In this document: piece by piece, positions 55,987 through 64,000 of the stretch | Layout: every line of letters begins with the position of its first letter | How positions within the stretch are numbered: the first letter of the stretch is position 1 | Source: Paenibacillus aceris | Lineage (GTDB): Bacteria > Bacillota > Bacilli > Paenibacillales > NBRC-103111 | Direction: 5' to 3' | DNA length: 64,000 nucleotides | NCBI RefSeq assembly: GCF_017874035.1 | Contig: NZ_JAGGKV010000004.1 | Coordinates: forward strand, 1-64,000 | The notes under the pieces: generated by a model | Seen by the model: only the letters and a program-made list of their open reading frames with translations | What the model was told of the DNA's origin: nothing | The model's database searches: none | Made by a program: the position numbers and the translations under genes

Positions 55987-56025
55987 AGTATGACATAAAT
56001 GTATCACACATAAATATATTACACA
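55987..56025 (-). promoter_or_regulatory. Three CcpN-like boxes upstream of gapB
   Basis: Read on the minus strand: TATGTCATACT (55997-55987), TGTGTGATACA (56010-56000) and TGTGTAATATA (56025-56015). The reported CcpN consensus is TRTGHYATAYW. The first copy fits fully and the other two with one change each, at the same position. CcpN represses gapB and the SR1 RNA in Bacillus subtilis when sugar is present, so the genes match too. Confidence 0.68.
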
Positions 56026-56085
56026 ATATATATTTGCTTAGAAGTTGAAAAACAGGCTTTTAATCCATTTAAGCGAATGGCTCGG

Positions 56086-56107
56086 TTATATATGACGTCA
56101 TATATAA
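56086..56107. promoter_or_regulatory. Perfect 22-bp palindrome upstream of gapB
   Basis: TTATATATGAC followed by its exact reverse complement (centre GACGTC) lies 122 bp before the gapB start and 61 bp beyond the CcpN-like boxes. A perfect palindrome of 22 bp suits a dimeric regulator. No known operator is claimed. Confidence 0.6.
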
Positions 56108-56144
56108 AAATTGAAGACATCAGCAGTGGAATAAAGCATATAGC

Positions 56145-56321
56145 GGAACTCCAGGCCGCTATATAGGCAAAAAGATGAGGTTCCGCAGGTTAAGGGTAAC
56201 GAGAGGGCTTTATCTCAGCGAAATGGACACCTTCGCTGCCCAAAATGCCAGAATAGAGGAACACAGTTCCCTCTCGCTGGCTCAAATAGCTAATTCCGCT
56301 AGAATAGCGTCCTGTCGTTCC
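56145..56321. repeat. Dispersed palindromic repeat, copy C
   Basis: The 452-bp gap between GH101 and gapB (55965-56416) has no gene. It holds the CcpN boxes, the 22-bp palindrome, this repeat and a terminator. The repeat starts GGAACTCCAGGCCGCTAT (56145) and ends AATAGCGTCCTGTCGTTCC (56321), with further inner fragments such as GAGGAACACAGTTCCCTC. Confidence 0.68.
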
Positions 56322-56362
56322 TTTCGCTGCGCTCGGGAGAAGTCCAGCTCCCAAACCAAACT

Positions 56363-56402
56363 AAAATACCGCCAGGATGACGTTCCATCCTGACGGTATT
56401 TT
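56363..56402 (-). terminator. Terminator of the GH101 gene
   Basis: AAAATACCG(C)CAGGATG pairs with CATCCTG(A)CGGTATTTT. On the minus strand it follows the GH101 stop codon by 14 bp. Confidence 0.92.
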
Positions 56403-56416
56403 AGGAAAACCTGTCG

Positions 56417-59400
56417 CTAGTTCAAGATCAATCTAGCGATAAAGGCAAGATCGGCAATATCGATAACGCCATCTTGATTGAGATCTGCAAACTTGTGGGA
56501 ATTCCAATCCGCATCAGCAGAAGAGCTTCCGTAGTACTTCGCAACAAGCGCCAAATCTCCGATACTAACTCTGGCGTCATTATTCAGATCTCCCGGAGTT
56601 CCGGTAATAATCAAAGACCGGAATGTTTGAAGCGCCGCGCTTAATTCAGCCGCAGCTTGCTGCACTTGCTGCTGAGTAGCTGCCGCATTGCCAGCTACTG
56701 CGTTAGCGTTGCTAATGGCTGCAAGCAGCGCTGCCTTCGCCCCTGTCGGATACTCTCCGGCATGCGTGCCTTCCACTGCTGCGTCATGCGTTTGCTGCGC
56801 CTCTGCAATGAGAGCGTTAAGCGCCGCTTTGTCTACATATGCGATGGCTACGTCGTGGGAAGCGGCCTTCACTGAGGTTTCCTCTCCCAGCGCATTCGCA
56901 ATCACCAGTTTGGTTATCGCGATGGTAGCCGTTGCCGCTTCGCTAAGCGATTTGGCTTTCCATTGCAGCTTCAACAAATCGCCGTCCGACGGCGCTGCCG
57001 GATCGGCTCCGACACGGGCAGCAACAATTCGCACTTGACCTGGCGTTTCCTTTGTTTCCAGAATCTTAAATCCATCCAGGACAGGCTGTGCTCCGGCAAA
57101 TTCGACTTTCGCCGGATCATAGGTAAACGTCATATCCTGAGCTAAGAAATTGCCATGCGTGTTCGTCAGGCTGTAAGTCAGCTCAAACGATCCACCTGCA
57201 ATAACGGCAGCAGTTCCGTTTAATGTCGCATTAACGGGTTGCTCGACCGGAGCCGTAACGACAACCGTAGCTGATGCCGTAAATCCGCCATCCACGGTCT
57301 TCGCTGTGATCGTAGCCGTTCCTGCGCCAACTGGCGTAACTAGTCCGCCCGCATCTACTGTTGCTACCGCCGTGTTGCTTGAGCTCCACGTCACTGCTTT
57401 GTTCGCTGCCGTTACCGGTGCGACATTAGCTGTAAGCTGCTGCGCGGCTCCGCCAACCTCAAAACTAAGCGTCGAGTGATCCACTGCGACTCCTGTCACT
57501 TCTGCCTGCGGAGCAGACAAATCGTCCACATACAAATCATCGACTACCAAAACAACATCGATGGCGGAGAGCTGAGGCTGAGCTGTTTGCTTCACCGATT
57601 CGATAGCAATGTAATAATCGCTGTAATTCCCTGTGTCAAACTCTAATACGGCGTTTGCCGTTCCTGTAGATTTAATAATTGGCAGCGTAAAGCCTGAAAT
57701 GTTGGATTTACCTGTCCCTGTCGCTTCCGATAAAGATACGTTAAAAGCAGGACCGTTTGATCTCGACTTCGCAGATAATCGGTATAATCCGCCTTTATTC
57801 GCCTCATATTTAAGGCCGATCTTGTAATGCTTATTAGGCAATAATTTTAGCGTCGACGGCACGGTTGCCAAAATCTCTGAAACAAGAGGCGTGCCGGCAT
57901 TCGTGATAAAATCTTGTTCATTTGACTTCAATGAGAAATTCCCGTCAATCACGTAATGCATCGGTTGTGAAATGTTCGGGTCCGCAGCCTTTAGCGCATC
58001 GCTTGCTTTCTCAGCCAAATGCGTCTGACCGCCGCTTCCAGCAGCTTGGAACATAAACGGACCATAACCTTCGGATACATTCTCAAAGTCTTCATAGAAG
58101 TAATGCGTTCCATTCTCTGTTTTGCCCGGGTTCTCCCAAAGCTTCACATCATCGAACCAAACATTGGAAGGACCGCTCGCCACGGCGTCCGCTTTCAAGA
58201 AAATAGTCGCTTTGCCTGAAGGGTCTGCCACAAAATCAACTTTCATCCTTTGATAATACGTATTTTTAAATTTGCTAGGCTCTTCTAAATTCCTGATCTT
58301 AGAGGAGCTGATAAAATTCGTTATTTCCGGGCCGCCATAGTCTTTTACACCTATCGTTACTTTTCTGTCTGAAGTGCTAGGCGACTTATACTCGTTACCG
58401 TTCGTGCTTGAAGCGTTGTTAATGTCAGACCAAACGGAAGCCGTGTATGTTTTGCCCGGCTTAAGTCCATATACGGTCTGTGTGACTGTGGCATCATCTT
58501 TGCCCGTCACTTTTAGGAAGCTGTTCTTCATCGCATCATGCTCTACCGTGACGTTGCTTGCAGCTGCGCCGGCTGAGGATGTCTTTTGCCAAGACTCAAA
58601 AGCGCCGCTGTCGAAGCCAGGATCCTTCAATGGACCCCCAAAGCCCCAATCGCTTGCTTTCTGCGTTGACGCATTCTGTTCCTCAGACTTGGACTTATAG
58701 ATGACGTAAGGAATACCGATGGTCGTATTGCTGATCGTAACAGCACCGTTCGAAACAGGCAGCGTTCGATCCCACACACGTCCAGTATCAGTAAGTTTGT
58801 ACATTTCAATTGAGGTTAAACCGCTCCAGCTATTCGGCAGCTCCCAAGTTGTTGCACCGCCTTTAGGATTCCAGTAATAAATTTTCGATTCCGTTTGCGG
58901 ATCCCATGGCAGGAATAACTGGCTCTGTTGTTTGCTTACATCCAGCTGTCCAACACCGGTGTCTCCCCAGTCCTTATGATTCAGTACGTCATATTTGGCA
59001 ATGGTTTTGCCGTCTTTTTTAAGTGAAGCCGTACCGATCATAAAGTTCGGATCCGCCGGATCGGCATGGTATTCGTCCAAGGAAGCTACGACCCCGCCCG
59101 AGAAAACGACTGTTTTATCCATACCCGTTTCATCATGCGTATAATTGAGGATCGGGAAGTGCTGCATATATTTCGTAACTAAATTGTTATTGTAAAATAA
59201 ATCGATGCCGTTCTGGATGTCCGTTCTGCCCTGCCAAGTTCCTACGCCTGCCTGCAGCATCCCTTTCAAGAGAATACTGGTATAGGGACTCGGTGCCTGG
59301 AAAGTATCTTGATATTGGTTTTTGATGAATCTAATAATTTGACTTCCCGGCGTTTTGCTTGGGTAATATGGATCCGTCCCCCAGTGGGTCCAAATAACGT

Positions 59401-62400
59401 TTTCCTCCAAAGGTCCGGAAAATTCTGTCGCGAACCAAAATCCTAATTTATTCTGAATAAGATTAGAAAATTGGTTGGCATGCCAGCCCGCGCCGCTATA
59501 GACGTCATCGTAGATCATAGCCAGGTTCGGGACTTCTTGTTTCAACTGCGTATATCTTCTTTCTAGATCACCACCTGCTAAATCTTTGGCGCGATCCGTC
59601 GGATACGTGGGATCAACCCAGTCATAGTTCGAGCTCATGCTTCCCCAATTTTCTGGTTTGGCATAATAGGCATCCGGATCTTGACCATCAATATTCGTAT
59701 GGACGCCAACTTTTACATTGTATTTTAACCCTTCATCCACCAGCGTGTTGAAATCCTTGAGACCACCTTCTCTGATGCCAAAATGCCCGGCAACGTCCGG
59801 ATGGCTGTCATCATGCCCCTCGGCCTGATACCCTTTTTCCAAAATAAGCTGGCCGAATCCGTCGTAAAGATTGTAGAGCTTTTTCGCATTGTCCAGCGTG
59901 CGCAAATATGGATTTTGCGCGATACTATTGAAATTCATCGCGATGTAGGAGACATAGTTATTGATTTCATTGGCGCCTGGATGAAGATTTTGCGACCAAA
60001 GGCTTCTGAAATCGATGGCGGCGTCTTTCCAATCCGCTGTGTGATCCCCATTTTTGTCCGGCGTAATCATAATTTTTGAGGAGAAATCAAATTTCGGCGG
60101 GAATTTGCTGTCATCGATTAGATCGCCTCTAGAGGTCCAAGCCCCATTCCACATCGATAGCTGCTTGTTCGTACCATCGCTTTCAGCCTCGATGTTCATG
60201 ATCACCTTTGAAGGTGTCTCCACAACGTCATTCATGATCGCTGCCGCTAATTGACCATCGCTCACGAATCCATAAGTCCTAAGCCTGGAGCCTGCATCTT
60301 GATCTTTGAGTTTTGTCCCAACCGTCGCATCATTCGTATAAAATTCATCATTCATCTTATTCCATTCCCCCGTAACCCATGAGGCAGCCCCTTGCGCATT
60401 CGGATTACTGCTGGAGACGGTAACTAACTTATGGTTTGGAAATTCGACAGTGCGTACTTTGTAGCCAGCAGGCTCACTGTTGATGTGTGTCTGCATGTTT
60501 ACAATGCTGCCAGTTACTTTATAGGTGACCGACATATTCACGCTGCCGGCTGCTTCTTCTGTATTGTCGTCAACAACGGGAACATCCAGCTGATAAACAA
60601 TCGAATCCTCCGCTGTTTTGGTTGCGCTTCGTACGGTTGCAAATCCATCGTTGCCGTTAATTTTTACGTTGTACAGGAAATCGTTTTGACCTTGCAGGGT
60701 TGCATTTGGAGCTTCATTCCCAAGCCAGGTATAGCTGCGTACCGTTGGGAAGCGATTATCCATACTCACACTTAATTGATTGGAAGCAATCGTAATCGGC
60801 TGCAGGGCAGTCGGTTGAGGAGGCGTAGGCGGTGTATAGGCCTCTTGAGAAATTTGGGAGACGGTTATATTTTTGGATGTAAACCAGCTTCTCAAGCCTA
60901 CCTTGCCTTCCGCGACCGGGAAATCCGCGCTTCCCGTACACACTAAGGTATCGTTCAACCATACTTTAATGTTTTTACCAATGTATTTTATTTTCAAGGT
61001 ATAGTCCTTATTGGCTTCAATATTCGGACCACTGGTTGTCAGATCGCCATAATGCGAAGCATCTGTCTGCCAGCCCCAATTGCCATTCACATTATAATAA
61101 ATCATGGCGTAAGGCTGATCTGGAGAGATATACCTGAAAATAAAGCCGATACGTCCCGTATCGATATTCGTTCTGAATTTAATCGTATACGTACCGTCTT
61201 GTATTGGCTGGGAGTCGTTATCGTAAATTTCGCCAAACAAATTGTTGATGTTCAGCTTATTATTTGCAATGGCAGGGACAGGCGAGTAAGCTGTACCATC
61301 GATTTTGTTCCATGTTCCCGTTATGCCGTCACCATAATTTCGTACATAGGTTGTTGGTTTAGGGGGAGTGTATACATCATCTTTGTTATACGTCACTTGC
61401 ATATCATCCAAATAAGCCGTTAATGTCCCAGAGGAGCTTGCAAAATAACCCTCGCTGCCATGGACCACGGCCATTCCTATTTGTGTGCCAGAGTAAATGG
61501 CATTTCCGTCTACGGAAAGAGCGTACTGATCACCTGTGTAAGTAAGTGTTACCTGATGAGCAGTACCCAAGCTCAAAGGCTGCGGAGTCGTTGTTAAGTT
61601 AAAGGAAACATCGTTTCCGTCTTTTTTACCGATCAACTTCCAATTCCCGGCGCTATCGGTTCTGATCGAACTCCAGTTGCTTTCGTCCACATAACGGAAT
61701 AATAGCCCTGCCTCTTGGTAAACGCCGCTAAGCTGGAGTTTAGCGCTATACGTGCCGTTCAATGCTAAGGGTGATTTACTGTCAACCACTTGACTTGAAC
61801 CGTTTGTCGTAACCACTTGCGCAATTTTGCCATCAAAACCGGGCAGCGGTGTTTTTAATGCATATTGGGGAAGATTGGCATTTGCCGCACTCATATGTAA
61901 GCCTGGCGCTGAATCGCTTGAGAAATCCCTTGTGTATACAACAGCGTTGCCCTTATCGCTATCCGTCACTTTCACATCGTCAATGTTTAAAGTCTTCGTA
62001 GAATAATAGGACCGAAAACCGACTTTACCTGCTGCAAGGGGCAGGGCGCCGCCTGACGTCGAGCTGTAAACTTTAACTCCGTCGAGGAAAACTTCATAGG
62101 TATCTCCTTGGAATGTCATTTTCAATGCGTAAGTTTTGCCGGGATCCAGCTTTAACGTCTTGTTTAGGTAAGTGCCCCATTTTTCGCTGTCCCCGTTATA
62201 CCCGTCCCATAACCAGCCGTTCGGATCGCGGGATACCATCGCATAATGCGTAGGATCTTGATACCTGACAATAAGGCCGAATTGTTCCGAAATCCCGCCG
62301 TCAATGTTGAGCTTTGCTTCAAACGTACCATTTGCGACATTGGGCATATCGTCAAAATAAAAAATCTCGTTTCCGCCATTCGGATTTTTAGCTGCCAGGA

Positions 62401-62620
62401 ATTGGCCATTCATTTCGGAGTATGCGGCCTTTGCGCTAATTGCCGTGTCAGAGGTAACAGAACCTTTGTCTGCCAGATTGATTTCTGAACCGCTCTCAAA
62501 ATTATTCGTGTACGTCACATTGGGATCCGTTGACGCCGCTGCCGTAGAAATTGGAATGAGACCTGAAACGATAAGTGTACTTGCGAGAACAGAGCTTATT
62601 GTATGCTTGAGCTTCCTCAC
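56417..62620 (-). CDS. Endo-alpha-N-acetylgalactosaminidase, GH101, with Big2, cohesin, FIVAR-like and dockerin modules
   Basis: Secreted 2067-residue enzyme that releases the Gal-GalNAc core from mucin-type O-glycans. GTG start with GGGAGG 7 nt upstream; signal peptide 1-28. Three LamG-like modules at about 32-230, 235-420 and 425-605. Catalytic GH101 region at about 640-1330 with IYDDVYSGAGW (Asp1039 expected nucleophile) and WFATEFSG (Glu1066 expected acid/base). Then galactose-binding-like modules, a Big2 domain (about 1710-1790), a cohesin-like domain (about 1795-1925), a helical FIVAR-like domain (1930-2005) and a type I dockerin with two loops (DLNNDARVSIGDLA and DLNQDGVIDIADLA). A sister protein lies upstream. 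Confidence 0.92.
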   Translation of the reverse strand: MRKLKHTISSVLASTLIVSGLIPISTAAASTDPNVTYTNNFESGSEINLADKGSVTSDTAISAKAAYSEMNGQFLAAKNPNGGNEIFYFDDMPNVANGTFEAKLNIDGGISEQFGLIVRYQDPTHYAMVSRDPNGWLWDGYNGDSEKWGTYLNKTLKLDPGKTYALKMTFQGDTYEVFLDGVKVYSSTSGGALPLAAGKVGFRSYYSTKTLNIDDVKVTDSDKGNAVVYTRDFSSDSAPGLHMSAANANLPQYALKTPLPGFDGKIAQVVTTNGSSQVVDSKSPLALNGTYSAKLQLSGVYQEAGLLFRYVDESNWSSIRTDSAGNWKLIGKKDGNDVSFNLTTTPQPLSLGTAHQVTLTYTGDQYALSVDGNAIYSGTQIGMAVVHGSEGYFASSSGTLTAYLDDMQVTYNKDDVYTPPKPTTYVRNYGDGITGTWNKIDGTAYSPVPAIANNKLNINNLFGEIYDNDSQPIQDGTYTIKFRTNIDTGRIGFIFRYISPDQPYAMIYYNVNGNWGWQTDASHYGDLTTSGPNIEANKDYTLKIKYIGKNIKVWLNDTLVCTGSADFPVAEGKVGLRSWFTSKNITVSQISQEAYTPPTPPQPTALQPITIASNQLSVSMDNRFPTVRSYTWLGNEAPNATLQGQNDFLYNVKINGNDGFATVRSATKTAEDSIVYQLDVPVVDDNTEEAAGSVNMSVTYKVTGSIVNMQTHINSEPAGYKVRTVEFPNHKLVTVSSSNPNAQGAASWVTGEWNKMNDEFYTNDATVGTKLKDQDAGSRLRTYGFVSDGQLAAAIMNDVVETPSKVIMNIEAESDGTNKQLSMWNGAWTSRGDLIDDSKFPPKFDFSSKIMITPDKNGDHTADWKDAAIDFRSLWSQNLHPGANEINNYVSYIAMNFNSIAQNPYLRTLDNAKKLYNLYDGFGQLILEKGYQAEGHDDSHPDVAGHFGIREGGLKDFNTLVDEGLKYNVKVGVHTNIDGQDPDAYYAKPENWGSMSSNYDWVDPTYPTDRAKDLAGGDLERRYTQLKQEVPNLAMIYDDVYSGAGWHANQFSNLIQNKLGFWFATEFSGPLEENVIWTHWGTDPYYPSKTPGSQIIRFIKNQYQDTFQAPSPYTSILLKGMLQAGVGTWQGRTDIQNGIDLFYNNNLVTKYMQHFPILNYTHDETGMDKTVVFSGGVVASLDEYHADPADPNFMIGTASLKKDGKTIAKYDVLNHKDWGDTGVGQLDVSKQQSQLFLPWDPQTESKIYYWNPKGGATTWELPNSWSGLTSIEMYKLTDTGRVWDRTLPVSNGAVTISNTTIGIPYVIYKSKSEEQNASTQKASDWGFGGPLKDPGFDSGAFESWQKTSSAGAAASNVTVEHDAMKNSFLKVTGKDDATVTQTVYGLKPGKTYTASVWSDINNASSTNGNEYKSPSTSDRKVTIGVKDYGGPEITNFISSSKIRNLEEPSKFKNTYYQRMKVDFVADPSGKATIFLKADAVASGPSNVWFDDVKLWENPGKTENGTHYFYEDFENVSEGYGPFMFQAAGSGGQTHLAEKASDALKAADPNISQPMHYVIDGNFSLKSNEQDFITNAGTPLVSEILATVPSTLKLLPNKHYKIGLKYEANKGGLYRLSAKSRSNGPAFNVSLSEATGTGKSNISGFTLPIIKSTGTANAVLEFDTGNYSDYYIAIESVKQTAQPQLSAIDVVLVVDDLYVDDLSAPQAEVTGVAVDHSTLSFEVGGAAQQLTANVAPVTAANKAVTWSSSNTAVATVDAGGLVTPVGAGTATITAKTVDGGFTASATVVVTAPVEQPVNATLNGTAAVIAGGSFELTYSLTNTHGNFLAQDMTFTYDPAKVEFAGAQPVLDGFKILETKETPGQVRIVAARVGADPAAPSDGDLLKLQWKAKSLSEAATATIAITKLVIANALGEETSVKAASHDVAIAYVDKAALNALIAEAQQTHDAAVEGTHAGEYPTGAKAALLAAISNANAVAGNAAATQQQVQQAAAELSAALQTFRSLIITGTPGDLNNDARVSIGDLALVAKYYGSSSADADWNSHKFADLNQDGVIDIADLAFIARLILN

Positions 62621-62643
62621 ATCTTAACCTCCCATTAATCATG

Positions 62644-62690
62644 AAAAGACCCGAAAGTGAACACTTTGTTCAAGCTTCTTCTCTCGGGTC
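62644..62690 (-). terminator. Terminator between the two large secreted proteins
   Basis: On the minus strand GACCCGA pairs with TCGGGTC, with an inner TGAAC/GTTCA arm, then four T residues. It lies 18 bp after the stop of the upstream gene and 24 bp before the GH101 start. Confidence 0.75.
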
Positions 62691-62708
62691 AACGGTTCAT
62701 GTACAGCG

Positions 62709-64000
62709 TTATTCGATAATCAGCCTTGCCACTTTCACTAAATCGTCAATATCGATTTTGTTGTCGCCGGTGACATCGGCTTTCTTCACAAGCAACCAAT
62801 CCGTGCTGGACGAATCTTTACCATAGTTCGCTGCGATCATCGCAAGGTCGCCGATCGACACTTTGTTGTCGCCGTTGACATCGCCAGGCGTACCAGGAGG
62901 CGGAGTCGTGATGGAGACGTTTGCGGATCCAAGCGTTGCGCTCGTTTCCGCTCCAGCAGCATCCCCGAGCAAAGCTTGCGTCACTGCAATCCGGCCTTCG
63001 GCAGGCTGCAGGATGTCTTTCGCTTTAAAGGTCAGTTCAAGCACATCGCCGCTGCCGCTGATGGCATGACCAGCACCTTGGCTCGCAACGATGAATCGAA
63101 CGCTGCCAGGTGTTGCCTCCGATTTGGACACAATGCTGATGCCTGTTTGAGCAGACTGAGCCGAGACATATTCCACCAGCGTAGGATCGTAGGCAATCGT
63201 CAGATCTTGTGCATAAACAGCTTGTGTAACATCTGTTAAACCTAAGCGCACTGTGAAGGTTTGACCCGTTTGAACGGTAGCCGGCGACGCGATCAACGTT
63301 GTCGCAGGTACTGTTATCACTTTCGTTACCGTGACTTGCGCTGTTGCCCGGAAGCTGCCGTCTGCCGTTGTCGCTGTAATGGCGGCACTGCCTGCTTTTA
63401 GACCTGTGACAATTGTTTTACCGTCAACAACTTCAACCTTAGCGATCGTTTCGTCGCTGCTGGCCCAAGTCACGTTCTTGTTCGTTGCATTCTCTGGCTG
63501 CACCGTTGCTTTCAGCTCAACTGTTTGGCCTTCTCCGATGGAAACGGCCGTTTTGTCGAGCACAACACCGGTTACAGGAGCAACCGTCTCATCTGTGACG
63601 CGGATGTTGTCTACAACGAGCTGACCTCCGAGCTCGGCACTGCTATTGTCTGCGCCTTTTACGATGGCGAGATAAGCATTCTTCGCATTGTCTGTCGCGA
63701 ATGTCAAGTCAATGGAGCTTGCTCCCGCTGGCAGCGTTTTGGTCGCAAGGTCACGCACCGTGCCATTATCATTTACGCGAACGGCAACCGTGTATTGATT
63801 TGCCACATCGGCTTTAGCCTGCATTGTCAAATGATAGTTTCTATTTGTGTCCAGACGCAGCGTTTGAGGCAGTGTGCGCAGCCATTCGCCCGCTCCGCCT
63901 TCATTCGTTTTCAGCGAGAAGTTGCCGTCCAACACGTACGATTTCACTTGATTTTCGCCTTTTTCCACCATGTGTGTCTGCACATTGCCTGCCTTCGCAT
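62709..64000 (-). CDS. C-terminal part of a second large glycosidase-like protein (Big2, cohesin, dockerin)
   Basis: The frame stays open to the window edge at 64000, so the start lies outside. The 430 residues seen resemble the end of the GH101 protein: a module with QTHMVEKGENQVKSYVLDGN (compare QTHLAEKA ... YVIDGN there), a Big2 domain (TGVVLDKTAVSIGEGQTVEL, TWASSDETIAKVEV), a cohesin-like domain and a dockerin (DVNGDNKVSIGDLA and DVTGDNKIDIDDLV). The FIVAR-like segment is missing. Probably another GH101 or related O-glycan enzyme; the catalytic part is not in view. Confidence 0.85.
   Translation of the reverse strand, partial: AKAGNVQTHMVEKGENQVKSYVLDGNFSLKTNEGGAGEWLRTLPQTLRLDTNRNYHLTMQAKADVANQYTVAVRVNDNGTVRDLATKTLPAGASSIDLTFATDNAKNAYLAIVKGADNSSAELGGQLVVDNIRVTDETVAPVTGVVLDKTAVSIGEGQTVELKATVQPENATNKNVTWASSDETIAKVEVVDGKTIVTGLKAGSAAITATTADGSFRATAQVTVTKVITVPATTLIASPATVQTGQTFTVRLGLTDVTQAVYAQDLTIAYDPTLVEYVSAQSAQTGISIVSKSEATPGSVRFIVASQGAGHAISGSGDVLELTFKAKDILQPAEGRIAVTQALLGDAAGAETSATLGSANVSITTPPPGTPGDVNGDNKVSIGDLAMIAANYGKDSSSTDWLLVKKADVTGDNKIDIDDLVKVARLIIE

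Overview
The window looks like a chromosomal stretch of a Paenibacillus-type member of the Bacillota. The signs are strong AGGAGG-type ribosome binding sites with frequent GTG and TTG starts, many AraC-type regulators next to carbohydrate genes, a YhbD-bactofilin operon, an SLH-domain protein, an immune inhibitor A protease, an SR1P-like peptide gene, and very large secreted glycosidases with Big2, cohesin and dockerin modules. No rRNA, tRNA, CRISPR array or phage was seen. Gene naming rests on recognising family motifs by eye; no database search was run.

Layout. 0-0.4 kb: a tandem array of hairpin-rich 113-bp units. 0.4-2.5 kb: tartronate semialdehyde reductase and glycerate kinase. 2.6-5.3 kb: PadR regulator, a HAAS-like/pentapeptide-repeat protein and a DHA2 efflux pump. 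5.4-9.5 kb: LacZ with a divergent AraC regulator. 9.5-12.9 kb: small proteins, a Ctc/bL25 gene behind a sigma-B-like promoter, a 5-mer microsatellite, a DoxX gene behind a TetR-like operator, and an AraC regulator. 13.0-20.8 kb: a GH105 hydrolase, an oxidoreductase plus two sugar isomerase-like proteins, an MFS transporter, a frameshifted DeoR regulator and a quinone oxidoreductase. 20.9-30.2 kb: a VOC protein, an EAL remnant, two PhyH dioxygenase/AraC pairs, an SGNH hydrolase, a nucleoside hydrolase, LtrA and a Rieske-FAD oxidoreductase. 30.4-39.6 kb: InhA, truncated haemoglobin, MFS/HxlR, GH51 arabinofuranosidase, SLH and PPOX proteins. 39.6-44.5 kb: the bactofilin operon and the uxuAB hexuronate operon with its GntR repressor. 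44.7-52.0 kb: a CDP-deoxysugar and glycosyltransferase cluster. 52.0-56.0 kb: ppdK, an SR1P-like peptide and gapB in one operon. 56.4-64.0 kb: a GH101 endo-alpha-N-acetylgalactosaminidase and the C-terminal part of a sister protein that runs off the window.

How the parts fit. Much of the region serves uptake and breakdown of plant and host glycans (galactosides, arabinosides, rhamnogalacturonan, mucin-type O-glycans, hexuronates, glycerate). These genes are set in small regulator-plus-enzyme units, several with a recognisable operator. The gapB-SR1P-ppdK operon joins a gluconeogenic dehydrogenase, a PEP-forming dikinase and a GapA-binding-type peptide behind three copies of a CcpN-like box. 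It is the most coherent and interesting unit. The CDP-sugar cluster has RfbF and RfbG but no RfbH; it has a lysine-type DegT aminotransferase, an epimerase and a GNAT instead, which points to an N-acylated CDP-amino-deoxysugar.

Two genes (a DeoR regulator and a glycosyltransferase) are each broken by what looks like one extra base, and an EAL-domain gene lacks its start. A dispersed imperfect palindromic repeat occurs in three intergenic gaps.
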